This document shows, piece by piece, positions 1-9,475 of a stretch of 64,000 nt of DNA (position 1 is its first letter; each line of letters begins with the position of its first letter). Under the pieces are notes generated by a model. It ran no database searches and was not told where the DNA came from. It saw nothing but the letters and a program-made list of their open reading frames with translations. Both the position numbers and the translations under genes were made by a program. Origin of the DNA: Hydrangea macrophylla (lineage: Eukaryota; Streptophyta; Magnoliopsida; Cornales; Hydrangeaceae); the NCBI GenBank assembly GCA_033977485.1, contig CM066992.1, positions 102,560,140-102,624,139 of the forward strand, in the 5' to 3' direction.

Positions 1-596
1 CATCACTACACTGGATTTCACTATGTGTGTGGTCAAGAGTAGATTAAAAAAAAAAAAACTAACATATCACCAAGATTTTGTGTGTCTAAGAGTAGATAAA
101 TTTTTTTTTTTTAATATATCGCCAAGACTGTGTGGTGTGTGTGTGTATCCAAGGGTAGATCAAAAATAAAATAAAAAATTAAATAAATTTGCTCTCATGA
201 ATATATCTAAAAGTGACTACAGAATGGTCTCTAACAACAAATATAATATCAAAATAATATAATAGTATACCACATATGCCTAAATAAACATTTAAGCATA
301 TAAGGGTGTTCTTATTAGCATGTAATAGGGGTAATTTCGTATTTTTATCCATTTTCCGTTAACTTTAACGGAAAAAGTAACTATTTTACTTTAGTCCAGA
401 CCACAAGGAGTATTAGTGATAAATTTTAAAGGATAAGGGGCTAACTGATAAAAGGCCTAACCACAGGGGATGTTTCTGTAATTAACCCTTAATTTTAAGT
501 GCAATTGTTGCACTCAGAAGGGCGAATGACCAATGTATGTCATCTGTTCACACTGATGGTTCGTTGTTTAGACTGACTTTAAAGTATGAAAAATGG
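1..596. other. AT-rich intergenic DNA, no gene seen
   Basis: Low-complexity, AT-rich sequence with poly-A and poly-T runs and short TG repeats. No open frame with recognisable protein similarity and no RNA gene was seen. Confidence 0.6.
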
Positions 597-772
597 GTAA
601 TACTTGTGGCATAACTAAAGTCACAATTTTTTGTTCACAATTTTTATTTTGTGTCTATCTCTCTCTTGATAGGTCCTACAGTGTCAGTGACCCCACAGTA
701 CCCACTAAGAGAGAGAGATAGACATAAAATGAAAATTATGAATAAAGATTGTGATGCTCCAAGTATTACTCA
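597..772. mobile_element. Hairpin MITE, Mutator-like family
   Basis: The two ends are inverted copies. The left begins GTAATACTTGTGGCA and the right ends with its degenerate complement CCAAGTATTACTC. The inner arms CTATCTCTCTCTTG and AAGAGAGAGAGATAG flank a short loop containing GACCCCACAG. The same plan recurs at 1224, 1478, 1740, 3937, 61041 and 62249. No clear target duplication was found for this copy. Confidence 0.7.
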
Positions 773-903
773 CGAAAAATATACTTGACCAAAAAAAAAT
801 TTATGAAAAATGTTAAAGATAGTAAGGTACAAATCTCTTTTCCCTTTCAGCTTTTAATTTTAACTGTTGCAATTTTGTTGCTTTTTCGGAAGGGAAATGT
901 TTA

Positions 904-1066
904 GTACACACACTTTTTGACATATTTTTTGACACACTATGCTTTAAACATATGTACTTTGTGCTGCTTGAATTTTTTACACTTTTCTATGCACCACTTA
1001 CATAGCACAAGATACATGCATTTAAAGCTGTGTGTCAAAAAGTGTGTCAAAAAATGTGTGTATGTA
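904..1066. mobile_element. Inverted-repeat MITE with about 45-bp arms
   Basis: The left arm runs from GTACACACACTTTTTGACA to GCTTTAAA and the right arm is its near-perfect reverse complement, from TTTAAAGCTGTGTGTC to TGTGTGTATGTAGC. The arms differ in sequence from the GTAATATTTGGGACAC hairpin family nearby, so this is a separate family. It has no coding capacity. Confidence 0.65.
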
Positions 1067-1223
1067 GCACTACTCTTTTCGGAAACAAGGTATATGGCTC
1101 ATTGTTTCTCTTACTTGAAATAAAACTGAAGGACAAAAAAGACATTTGGATAGTGAAAAATGAGCGATATAACTTTGTTTCCTAAAAAGCAACAAAATTG
1201 CAAAACTGGTACTGGTAGGAGAT

Positions 1224-1390
1224 GAGTAATATTTGGGACACTAACAATAACCACTAACACTTACTAACACACTCTATCTCTCTCCTAGTGGCATTGTGGG
1301 GTCCGCAGTGGACCCCGCAGTACTACTAGGAGAGAGATAGAGTGTGTTAGTAAGTGTTAGTGGATTTTGTTAGTGCCCCTAGCATTGCCC
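1224..1390. mobile_element. Hairpin MITE, Mutator-like, with target duplication
   Basis: The element starts GAGTAATATTTGGGACACT and ends with a degenerate inverted copy (AGTGCCCCTAGCATTGCCC). Almost the whole element folds back on itself around GTGGGGTCCGCAGTGGACC. The flanks are direct repeats GGTAGGAGAT at 1214-1223 and 1391-1400. A 9-10-bp duplication with long inverted arms is typical of Mutator-like (MULE) MITEs; the superfamily is an inference from that. Confidence 0.8.
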
Positions 1391-1477
1391 GGTAGGAGAT
1401 TTAAGAATAATGCTGCAGGCACGGAAGTGCACAGAAAATTTGCACCGAATTCGGTGGTTCTCACCGTTTTTATCTTG

Positions 1478-1638
1478 GATAATTTTTTGGTGATAACTTT
1501 CATACAATCTCTTAAAAGATGTGTCTATCTCTCTCTTGTGTCACTGTGGGGTCCAGTTACATCACATGAGAGAGATAGACACATCTTTTTAGGAGACTAT
1601 ATGAAAGTTGTATGAAAGTTATCACCAAAGAATTACTC
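1478..1638. mobile_element. Hairpin MITE inserted in the fold-back arm
   Basis: Inverted ends GATAATTTTTTGGTGATAAC and GTTATCACCAAAGAATTACTC enclose ACTTTCATACAA arms and the family core with GTGGGGTCC. The fold-back arm at about 2870-2890 lacks this segment, which supports an insertion. The target duplication is degenerate or absent. Confidence 0.7.
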
Positions 1639-1739
1639 TTTCAGCTTAGGTCATTGTTTGGTGCTGAGATTGGGTCGCACCTTTCAACCCATTTCGGTTA
1701 TATGATTTTACACCCAAATGAAAACTATACATTTCTTAG

Positions 1740-1917
1740 CGGATAAAACTTCACACATAACTTTCGCACAATTTTTTGTGTACAATCTATAAAAATGTGT
1801 CTCTTTCTCCTGTATTACTGTGACTCTACTGACATCACAGATGACACAGGAAATAGCTAGACACATTTTATGAATTGTGCACAAAAAATTATACGAAAGT
1901 TGTGTGTGAAGTATTAC
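1740..1917. mobile_element. Hairpin MITE
   Basis: The inverted ends are AAAACTTCACACATAACTTTCG and CGAAAGTTGTGTGTGAAGTATTAC. The inner arms CACAATTTTTTGTGTACAA pair with TTGTGCACAAAAAATT, and the centre CTCCTGT...ACAGGA resembles the family hairpin. There is no coding capacity. The edges are uncertain by several bases. Confidence 0.65.
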
Positions 1918-2006
1918 TTTTTCTCACAGCTTCCTCAAAACAAAGCGCAAGAACTCCATCTTCTCAAACTAGGCGATATTCTTGGCAACCATTTTTCCCA
2001 AATCTC

Positions 2007-2042
<36 letters not shown>

Positions 2043-2945
2043 ATCTTCACTCTTTCTTTCTTCGATTGCTTAGGGCTGCGATTTGGTTTACAAAGGGCTG
2101 CATTTTGTGGCCGAAATTGACAAATCTATTTGCTCTCTTCGCTCTCTCTTCCCCTCTGTTACTCTCTCTCTCTCTCTCTCTCTCTCTGCGATTTTTTTAG
2201 TTTTTATTTTTATTTTACCCCTTCTAAAACCCAGATGGAAAATTTTCTATTTCTCTCTAAAGCTCTGAATCAACGGTTGAAATTAAATTAAAAAAATTAC
2301 AAAAAGGCAACATAGATATATACATATACATATATCCACGTATAAATCAATGTCCAAGAAGATTTATAGAAGGAAATGCAATAAAATTTACATGTAGGAC
2401 CACTTAAGTAAGGTAAAACTTGCCAAGGCCCAGATCAAAAAATTCCAAGGAAGACAAGATTTTTTTTTAGTGTATTAACCTTTACATTGCATCTGAACCA
2501 CAAACCCTTGTCCTGTTCTTCGATAATACCCATGTGAGAGTCAATCTTTTTAAGCTCTTTCCACTCAAAAACAAAGATTGCAAGTTGGGGGTTGTAACGT
2601 TGAACTCAAAGAACAAAATCTGGATCACAGTGAAACTTTGTCCATTTCAAGTTCATTCTCTCACCAACCATGTACAGAGTGGTTTCTTTTCTTGGGAGAG
2701 TATACTAAGTATTGGTGGAGTGATGAAAGTGCACAGGAAGTATTATTGTTGAAGGTTGGTCACTTGGTTGTTACAGACTATAGCTAGAATCAGATGGTGG
2801 TGATGAAAGGCATGAAGAGGAGAGAGAGAGAGAAGAGAGCAAATAGATTTGTCAATTTCGACCACAAACAATGACCAGAGCTGAAAATGGTGGGAACCAC
2901 CAAATTCGGTGAAAATTTTCTGTGCACTTCGATGCCTGCAGCATA

Positions 2946-3936
2946 CTTCGAGATCAATAATGCTATGTGGACCAAAAAGTGCACCGAAAATGTGTACCGA
3001 AATAATCAAGATCATTGATTTCGGCGGACCTCATGCGCGCAGGCATGGAGTCCGTCAGGAGAGAGAGACACAAAATGGAGGTTGTGTCCCAAAGTTGTGT
3101 CTTTTGGTTGTATCCCAAATATTACTCATTTAAACTTGAGTAAAGATTGGTACACACAAAGACTTTAAAAATATCAAGTGGTAATTAAAAAAAAATGCTA
3201 AAACAACAGTGGCGTAATTGTATTTAACCCTAACATAAAATGAAGCATAATATATTATATTATATTATACTATTATATTATATTATGGAAAATTACACTC
3301 GGAATTTGCATGGTGAAAACTTGGTAGCACTAAATTCGTACATGAATAAATGTTGCATAAAAGTTGCATTATTACTATCAGTTGAAAACAAAAGGGACAG
3401 TCTAGTCCCCACTTTATATATGACCAAATAAATACGGAGTAAAAGGTTATTTAAAACTTTTATTTTGGTTGGTTGTTATAGTTTAAGTGGTAAACAATTT
3501 GACATTTATAAGTCTTTACGATCGTCCCTTCTCTACAAAATAAAAAAAATAATAATAATAAAACTTTTACTTTCTGTTGCACCAATTATTTGGCTCCCAT
3601 ACATATGATAAGATGATCCGACAATTACATCAATTGTAAGAGAAACTGTATGTCAATCCCACGGTCAGAAATCAAAATCACGTGTAGCCAGTACCATAAT
3701 AAAGAACCTCAGGCCCACAGTCTATTCCCCAAAAATTTCAAAGAAAGAGACGGGGTATCCCTCCGATGACCACGGCTTTTCACTTTTTGACTCTCACTAT
3801 TTTCTTTTCGACAAAAAAAAAACCGCAGAAGCCAAAAACGACGTAGCAATCATTTTGAGCGACGTCGTAACTGAACTTGGCAAACTGAATAAACAAGACT
3901 TTACTTTTCCGATCAATTATAATATGTAATAAAAAA
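2946..3936. other. Intergenic DNA with a MITE remnant, no gene seen
   Basis: Around 3055-3130 there is a degraded piece of the GTAATATTTGGGACAC hairpin family (GGTTGTGTCCCAAAG and ATCCCAAATATTACTC). The rest is AT-rich with a TATTA repeat near 3250-3285. No supported gene or RNA was seen. Confidence 0.5.
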
Positions 3937-4110
3937 GAGTAATATTTGGGACACAAACTTCATACAACTTTCATACAACCTCCTTAAAAGATGTGTCTAT
4001 CTCTCTCCTGTGATGTCACTGGACCCCACAGTGACACAGGAAAGAGATAGACACATCTTTTGGGGAGGTTGTATGAAAGTTGTATGAAGGTTGTGTCCCA
4101 AGTATTACCC
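3937..4110. mobile_element. Hairpin MITE, Mutator-like, with 9-bp target duplication
   Basis: This is a near-perfect hairpin: GAGTAATATTTGGGACAC at the left, GTGTCCCAAGTATTACCC at the right, then CATACAACTTTCATACAACC arms and a small loop with GGACCCCACAGTG. Direct repeats AATAAAAAA flank it at 3928-3936 and 4111-4119. It is the best-preserved copy of the family in the window. Confidence 0.85.
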
Positions 4111-4540
4111 AATAAAAAAAAAAAAAAAGGGCCAACTATTCTGCCCACTCCGAGTTTAGACTTAATTACACGAATCTTCCCTGTAATTTTCATAATTTAT
4201 TGATCTCCTTTGAGTTTAATATTTAGATTACACTGACCTCCCTTCCGTTATAAAAACGTTAAACCCCTGACGAAAAATATTTACGTCATCAAATACTTGT
4301 GGTACTCTTCTAAAAATATCCTTTATAGTTTCTCTAAAGTTTACTGTTACCTCCCTCGAGATTATGTCAAATGACACAAACCTTTCTTTTGTGTGTGTGT
4401 GTGTGTTTTAATTACACTGAACCATTTAAATTTTGAAATTTAAAAGTTAAAATTACTCGTAATTTTTCAAAAAAAAAAAAATTTTTACCCACGTAACTGA
4501 TAGAAAATAACTAGCATAATATTATTTGTCAACTTTAAAC
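4111..4540. other. AT-rich intergenic DNA, no gene seen
   Basis: AT-rich sequence with a TG microsatellite near 4391-4410 and poly-A. The piece from about 4515 is the left half of a degenerate tandem repeat whose next copy begins near 17898, beyond the retrotransposon. Confidence 0.5.
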
Positions 4541-4556
4541 AACCATAACTTGCTCC

Positions 4557-4761
4557 TTAACCACATCCCTTGTGGCCAAGTGGTAAACTTCTTGGGTGTA
4601 CTACCCAAGAGGTTTAGTGTTCAAGTTATGGGGAGCATAGTGTTCAAGTCATGGGGAGCATTGCTACTAGATAATTCACCCGACGACTCCAAAACCTCAG
4701 GGAATTAGTCGAGGTGCAAGCATGTTGGCCCAGACATCCCTGATTACCAAAAAAAAAAAAA
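4557..4761 (+). mobile_element. tRNA-derived SINE
   Basis: This is a short element of about 205 bp ending in a poly-A run and flanked by a perfect 16-bp target duplication AACCATAACTTGCTCC (4541-4556 and 4762-4777). It has RNA polymerase III promoter boxes: box A TGGCCAAGTGG at 4573-4583, and box B GTTCAAGTC at 4642-4650, which fits GWTCRANNC. A 20-bp block (GTTCAAGTTATGGGGAGCAT) is duplicated so that a second, imperfect box B sits just upstream at about 4618. SINEs are mobilised by LINE enzymes in trans. It is not a functional tRNA gene. Confidence 0.85.
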
Positions 4762-4777
4762 AACCATAACTTGCTCC

Positions 4778-5942
4778 TGTTTGCTCTAATTTGCGCGGGC
4801 GTGCCAGAACCAATCAGTGGTTCGGTGTGTGTGTGTGTAAGCGTGCAAACTAATTTCCTATCTGCTTGTGTCAGTGATACACAAGGCTTTGGTAAATCTG
4901 ACTTCTAAACTGGTGATTGTGTGTAGTGAGTAGGAAAGTACCCTCACTAAAAGTCCTTTAGCAGTACTGAAGCGCACAAGCTAAAAAGTATCAAGTTTAA
5001 ACGAGTTAAACAAATCACAAACGGTTTAATAAAAGTAGATTTTATTAAATGCTTGGAAAACTAAAACAGATCTCAAGAACAACAGATTGGACTGATTATT
5101 CAAAAGAAACAGAGAATAAACATAACAAAAAGACAGACCTAATTGCTGTTAAAGTTAGGAAACAAAGACTTAGAAAAAGTGCTCTGAATGCCTTGAATGT
5201 GCTGAATACTGAATACTGAATGCTGTGTATGCTTTGAACGTGATGAATGCTGTGTATGCTTTTGTCGAAGAGACGCGGAGTCCTTTGCTCGAAGGCCTGC
5301 CTCTATATTTATAGCGGCCTGAACTGATTCCTATTTGAACTATAATTCCTTTTCCTACGCCCCAATCTACTGATTGATTGGCTAATTTGAAGGAATCCTT
5401 CTATATCACCATCTCCTTCCTTATCCAGAACTTACTTGAATCAATTCCTTTAATTTAGGGATTAAATACTCCAATCCAGCTGGCAACTAACAACTCCTTT
5501 CCCAGACGGACTCCTGTTTCCAAAAAACTCTCAGATATGACGTCATCATGCCAGCTACGAATAGTGACGCCCTGTCTTTCGTCAATCGATCTCCCCCTGT
5601 TGGATGAATCGGGCTCATGACTTTTTTCATGTCCGATCATATTTCTTCCACTTCTTATGATCAATCGGACAAACTCTTCCTTTTCATCATGTCCGATCAG
5701 TTATAACGTTGCTTAAACAATTCATCGGGCTCTCAACATGATGAGTTATGTTCTCATAGCCCGATGATGCTTACACTTGCCACATGCTTCCATCGGACTC
5801 TTCTCATCTCCCTACAGTTGTTTCCCCCATCGGGCTTACCTCTTGAGTCCGATGAGTCATCACTACTTGCCTCAGCATCTCCTTCACCCAACTTCAACTC
5901 CACTCGGGCTCAAAAATCAATGACGGTTTTTGGGTGCAAACA
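4778..5942 (-). repeat. Tat element LTR (its 3' LTR)
   Basis: It is the same length as 16639-17803 and nearly identical to it. It has the TG...CA boundary and 7-bp inverted ends TGTTTGC/GCAAACA. On the minus strand it has a TATA box TATAAATA at 5306-5313. The 5500-5900 part is rich in short words such as CATCGGGCT, TCCGATCA and ATCGGAC on both strands. Confidence 0.95.
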
Positions 5943-5960
5943 ATTGCCCCCCAAAAGGTC
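5943..5960 (-). promoter_or_regulatory. Likely polypurine tract of the Tat element
   Basis: Read on the minus strand this is CCTTTTGGGGGGCAAT, directly before the 3' LTR. A G-rich run at this position is where plus-strand DNA synthesis is usually primed. Position supports it more than sequence, because pyrimidines are mixed in. Confidence 0.5.
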
Positions 5961-6096
5961 ATATCAAACGTCCCGCCTGGATTGATGTGACGTTTTGAAT
6001 TTCAAATATGCCACGCGTCAAGCACACAGCTAACGTCAGGTTATGGAGAATCCCACCAGTCACCCTACATTTAATGCGCCATGATTACGGCGTCGT

Positions 6097-6110
6097 GATA
6101 TTTAAATATC
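6097..6110 (+). promoter_or_regulatory. Possible TATA region for the antisense ORF
   Basis: GATATTTAAATATC is a perfect 14-bp palindrome containing a TATA-like core, about 120 bp upstream of the ATG at 6229. The plus-strand gene needs its own promoter because the LTR promoters point the other way. The role is inferred from position. Confidence 0.35.
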
Positions 6111-6228
6111 ACCCAACATCCGAAAACTCATCACACGTTCATACTTTCCCCTCTCCAGAAATCAAGCAAAATACAGAGCTTCACTCTTATCTTCATCTTC
6201 TCCGGCGACATTTCTTCCCTTCATAGAC

Positions 6229-9200
6229 ATGGCTCCCAAAACCGCTCCGGCTACCTCTAAAGGCAAGAAAACCTTCGTTGATGCTCCTCCACCACAAAAC
6301 CGATGCAAGGAGGTTAGGGCTTTGGCAAAAACTCACGCCGCTGACATATCCACTGAATACCTCACCCCCTACAGCTCTTCCGATGGTTCTCCCACCGCAC
6401 CAGGCTTAGGTGCGGCGTTTCTGGGCCACCCTCCGGCGCCTTTTCTTCCTTTCTTTCCTCCCGTAGGAAACGAAGAATTCCTGCAAGTCCCTGCTCATTG
6501 GGCCAAGGTCCAGACTGCTAACCAGCCAATTCGAGGATGGCCGACACCCGCTGCTGACTGGGACAAGTGGGTAACTAGGGTTTCGGCCTCTAAGGCCGCC
6601 GTCTGGAAGCAAACGGGCATCTATGATGCAATCATGCTCAGTCGGTCTCGCATTGAAATAGACCGGCCTCTCCTCCTCTCTGCTCTACTCTTCTGGTCTT
6701 CGTCTTGCAACGGCTTTCTTTTCCGTTGCGGACCAATGGCTCCCACTGTCAAAGACATCAGCTACCTGCTCGGCCTCCATCCTCATGGCCCAGAGATCAT
6801 TCCCGGGCTTAATGTTGGAACGGCCAGCTTTGCCTATCCACAACAAGATATTGTCAAGGACGGGGCCGTTTCTCATAGGCCGATCACGGCCTTTGGAGGT
6901 TTCCTTTCGACCTGCATAGGAGCAGATGATACAGCGGTGTCCGATGCAGAGCACACTGCCTTCCTCATCTACTGGCTCAACAAGTATCTCTTCTGCTCAG
7001 CCAGCCAGGCTATCACTAAAGAATACACAACCGTAGCCCTTGCCCTTGCATCAGGGCAGCCACTGGCCATGGCTACGCTGGTTTGGGCACATTTGGTCCG
7101 AGGCATCACAGACTTTGTTCATTCGGGCTTCAGTGCTGGTGGGAGCCCGATGTGGATACTACAACTGTGGCTTCATTCTTACTTCCCTGAATTCCAGCCC
7201 ACAATTACTCCCTTGGCCGACGTGCCTATCTCTGCCGTTCAATTCGTGAACGTATCTCCTTCTTTGCATTCCTTTGAAGAGTGTTTTTCCTTCTTTTACC
7301 AGGGTTGCTCCCCTCGGGACGTCAATCTCTTTACCCCATTCTTTTCTCTTCAATTCTCTTCTTTTCTCCAACTCTCCAATAACCCTTTAAACTGGGGTCC
7401 GGGCACCCAGTCAACCTATAATGAAATTTTTTCTAGCTACCTGGTAGCTAGAGACATTATTTTTAGCCCAAGCATCCCGTCGGCCAATAATAAATGCGGG
7501 GCCGAGTACTACTTTGCTCCTTTATATGCCCGCCAATTCGGGCTTACTCAACTAGTACCCGTCCCTCCTGGTATCACTGTTAACGTTGATTGGGTTGAAC
7601 GTGGCCTCATTGTTAACGACGGGCAGGTGAAGAGGATAACAGAAAGGTCAGCCCGGCTCAAAGCCGCGTTCAACTTTACACCTTTCTCTGCCCGTCCAGT
7701 AATATCAGAAGAGTTCACCCAATGGTGGGGCGAACGGGCTCGAAACATATTTCCACGCACCGCTGCTGAGGCCTTGGCTCCTTTCACTGCAATATCGGCC
7801 ATTGTGGCCGATGTCCCTATACCAGCAACGGCTCCAACTCGGCGCAAACAAGTCGCCAAGAGACCGGCTCGTAAACAAACTCCGGGCAAGGGTCAGCCTC
7901 AAAAGAAGCAAAAAACACCGGCCTCTGTTCAGGTTTGCTCTTCCCCTTTTGATTTGAGCCCGAATTCCTGTTATTCCATATTTAACCCTTTTGTTCTATC
8001 TTTGCAGCTTGCTGATGAAGATTCGGGAGAGGATCTACTTCCAAACCTTGCTCAGACTCTTCCCCCAACTCTCCCTACATCACCGGCTTCTGCAGCGGCT
8101 TATCTAGAGCGAGTGGCCGTTAGGGTGATGCCACTTCACATCGTGCCTCCTCTAACTCCTTCAAGCGGAGACGGAGACGAAGACCTTGCTCATGTCGGCC
8201 AAGTCCCTGAGCAGGTTGTTCTTTCTTCAAGTACTGAGGGTGAGGCCGGTGCTGAACCTGCCACCGAGGCTGCTGAGGAGGAAGTAAATCAAGCGATCCC
8301 TTCTGCACCCGAAACTCCAGCCGGTCAAGGGGCACCTACCACCGCCACCAGCTCTCCTGTCCACATCATACCAGGACCGGTGGTGACCGAGGTCACTCCT
8401 CCTGAAGTGTCTGCTGTGGAGGCCGGTGATGATAATTCGGGCTCTGTCCCTGAACCAGAAGCCCAACAGACGACAATGGCCCCAATGAGTCCGGGCGCAG
8501 GAACCGGCCTCCCTTCTTCTTCCCAAACATCTTCTCAACCAAGCGAGGCCGATGTTCGCGAAACAATCTCGGCCTCGCTTCGTCCTCATACCCAGGTACT
8601 GCTGTGTTACTTTACGTTAATTCATACATTTCTAAAAACAATACCTGACTGTATTTTCTTGAATAGGCCGATCCTTCTGACCCAGCGCCCATTATTCCTT
8701 TCGATGACTTTTTCTTGGGCCTGGACCTGGGAGCTTTTGACCTCGGCCCCCTTGAGCCCGAAGCGGTTTTACCTTCCGTCCTTCAACAAGCCAAGGACCT
8801 GCTCTTCGGGCTTGCTGACCAAGAACTTTCCAATCTTCCTGCTGCGGCTGACGTTGACACCGCTTTGAACACCCTCATGGCCGATCCTTCTCTTTCAGAC
8901 GGGCAGCTATCATTACTCGTGGAGATCAAAGAAAGACTTCCTAGCGTCCGTCTTATGGATAGAACGGCCTCGAAGATTCAAGCGGATGCAGAACTTCATT
9001 TAGGCTCCCGTCAGAAAGCATTGAGGTTCTTGGAAGGGGCCCGAACCAAGTTCGAAGCGGGAAAGGCCTCCCGTGCTCAAGTTCTAGCCAGGGGTACTTG
9101 GCTGCGGGACCGTATTGCTGTATTAAAAACTCAACTCGCCCAATGTGAGGCCGAGGTTGTTACCAACAACGCCTCCATTGAAAAAATTGACGAGGCATTA

Positions 9201-9368
9201 TCTTCACTAGGCGGGGACGCTCAGAAGTGCAGTGATCAGTTACAAGCCAGCGTCCCCATATCCCGGGCTTGGGCCCAGAAGCTAGAAAGGGCCAAGAAGG
9301 ACCGGTCTGGGGCCATCAAGACATGGGAAGACTTGAAGGCTAAACTTAGGAATTTCGGGTCGGCCTAG
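6229..9368 (+). CDS. Antisense extra ORF with plant mobile domain (aminotransferase-like)
   Basis: This gene runs antisense to gag-pol, between pol and the 3' LTR of the Tat element. It fits three exons: 6229-7932, 8008-8595 and 8667-9368. Intron 1 (7933-8007, GT...TTTGCAG, 75 bp) is in frame and free of stops, so reading straight through also works. Intron 2 (8596-8666, GT...AATAG, 71 bp) must be removed to join the last exon in frame. The product would be about 997 residues. Residues about 100-480 resemble the plant mobile domain (the motif around residue 180 includes PTVKDISYLLGLHPHGPE), found in MAIN/MAIL1 proteins and in Tat-type retrotransposons. A lysine/arginine-rich stretch near 537-563 looks like a nuclear signal. 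A Pro/Glu/Ala/Thr-rich linker follows, and the last exon looks coiled-coil. The biochemical role is unknown. It has no stop codons, so it may be functional. Confidence 0.8.
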
Positions 9369-9475
9369 AGACCGACTCCTGTTTATATATACTTTGTAAA
9401 AATTTTTTTTTTTTTATATTATTATTTGTAAGTAAGCTGTGCTCAGCCTATCAATACAAATCCTATTCACCTAAA
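9369..9475. terminator. Short gap between converging 3' ends
   Basis: The plus-strand extra gene and minus-strand pol converge with only 107 bp between their stops. The gap holds a T-rich run and AATACAAAT, a weak poly-A-like signal on the plus strand. The two transcripts are therefore likely to overlap and could form double-stranded RNA. This is an inference. Confidence 0.35.

Larger units (their letters stand above)
1405..2945. repeat. Large interrupted inverted repeat (fold-back-like)
   Basis: A segment near 1408-1462 (CTGCAGGCACGGAAGTGCAC onwards) matches the reverse complement of about 2890-2943. A further segment near 2112-2150 (GAAATTGACAAATCTATTTG) matches the reverse complement of about 2832-2866. 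The left arm is interrupted by the MITEs at 1478 and 1740, and the right arm shows the corresponding empty site around TTTTCAGCTCTGG. The spacer, about 2160-2820, has CT microsatellites and no gene. Confidence 0.6.

Noticed and set aside
1870..2268. Several overlapping Leu/Ser-rich short ORFs
   Set aside because: They come from CT microsatellites and show no start context or similarity.
4573..4650. A tRNA gene suggested by box A and box B
   Set aside because: There is no cloverleaf or acceptor stem; the poly-A tail and 16-bp target duplication show a SINE.
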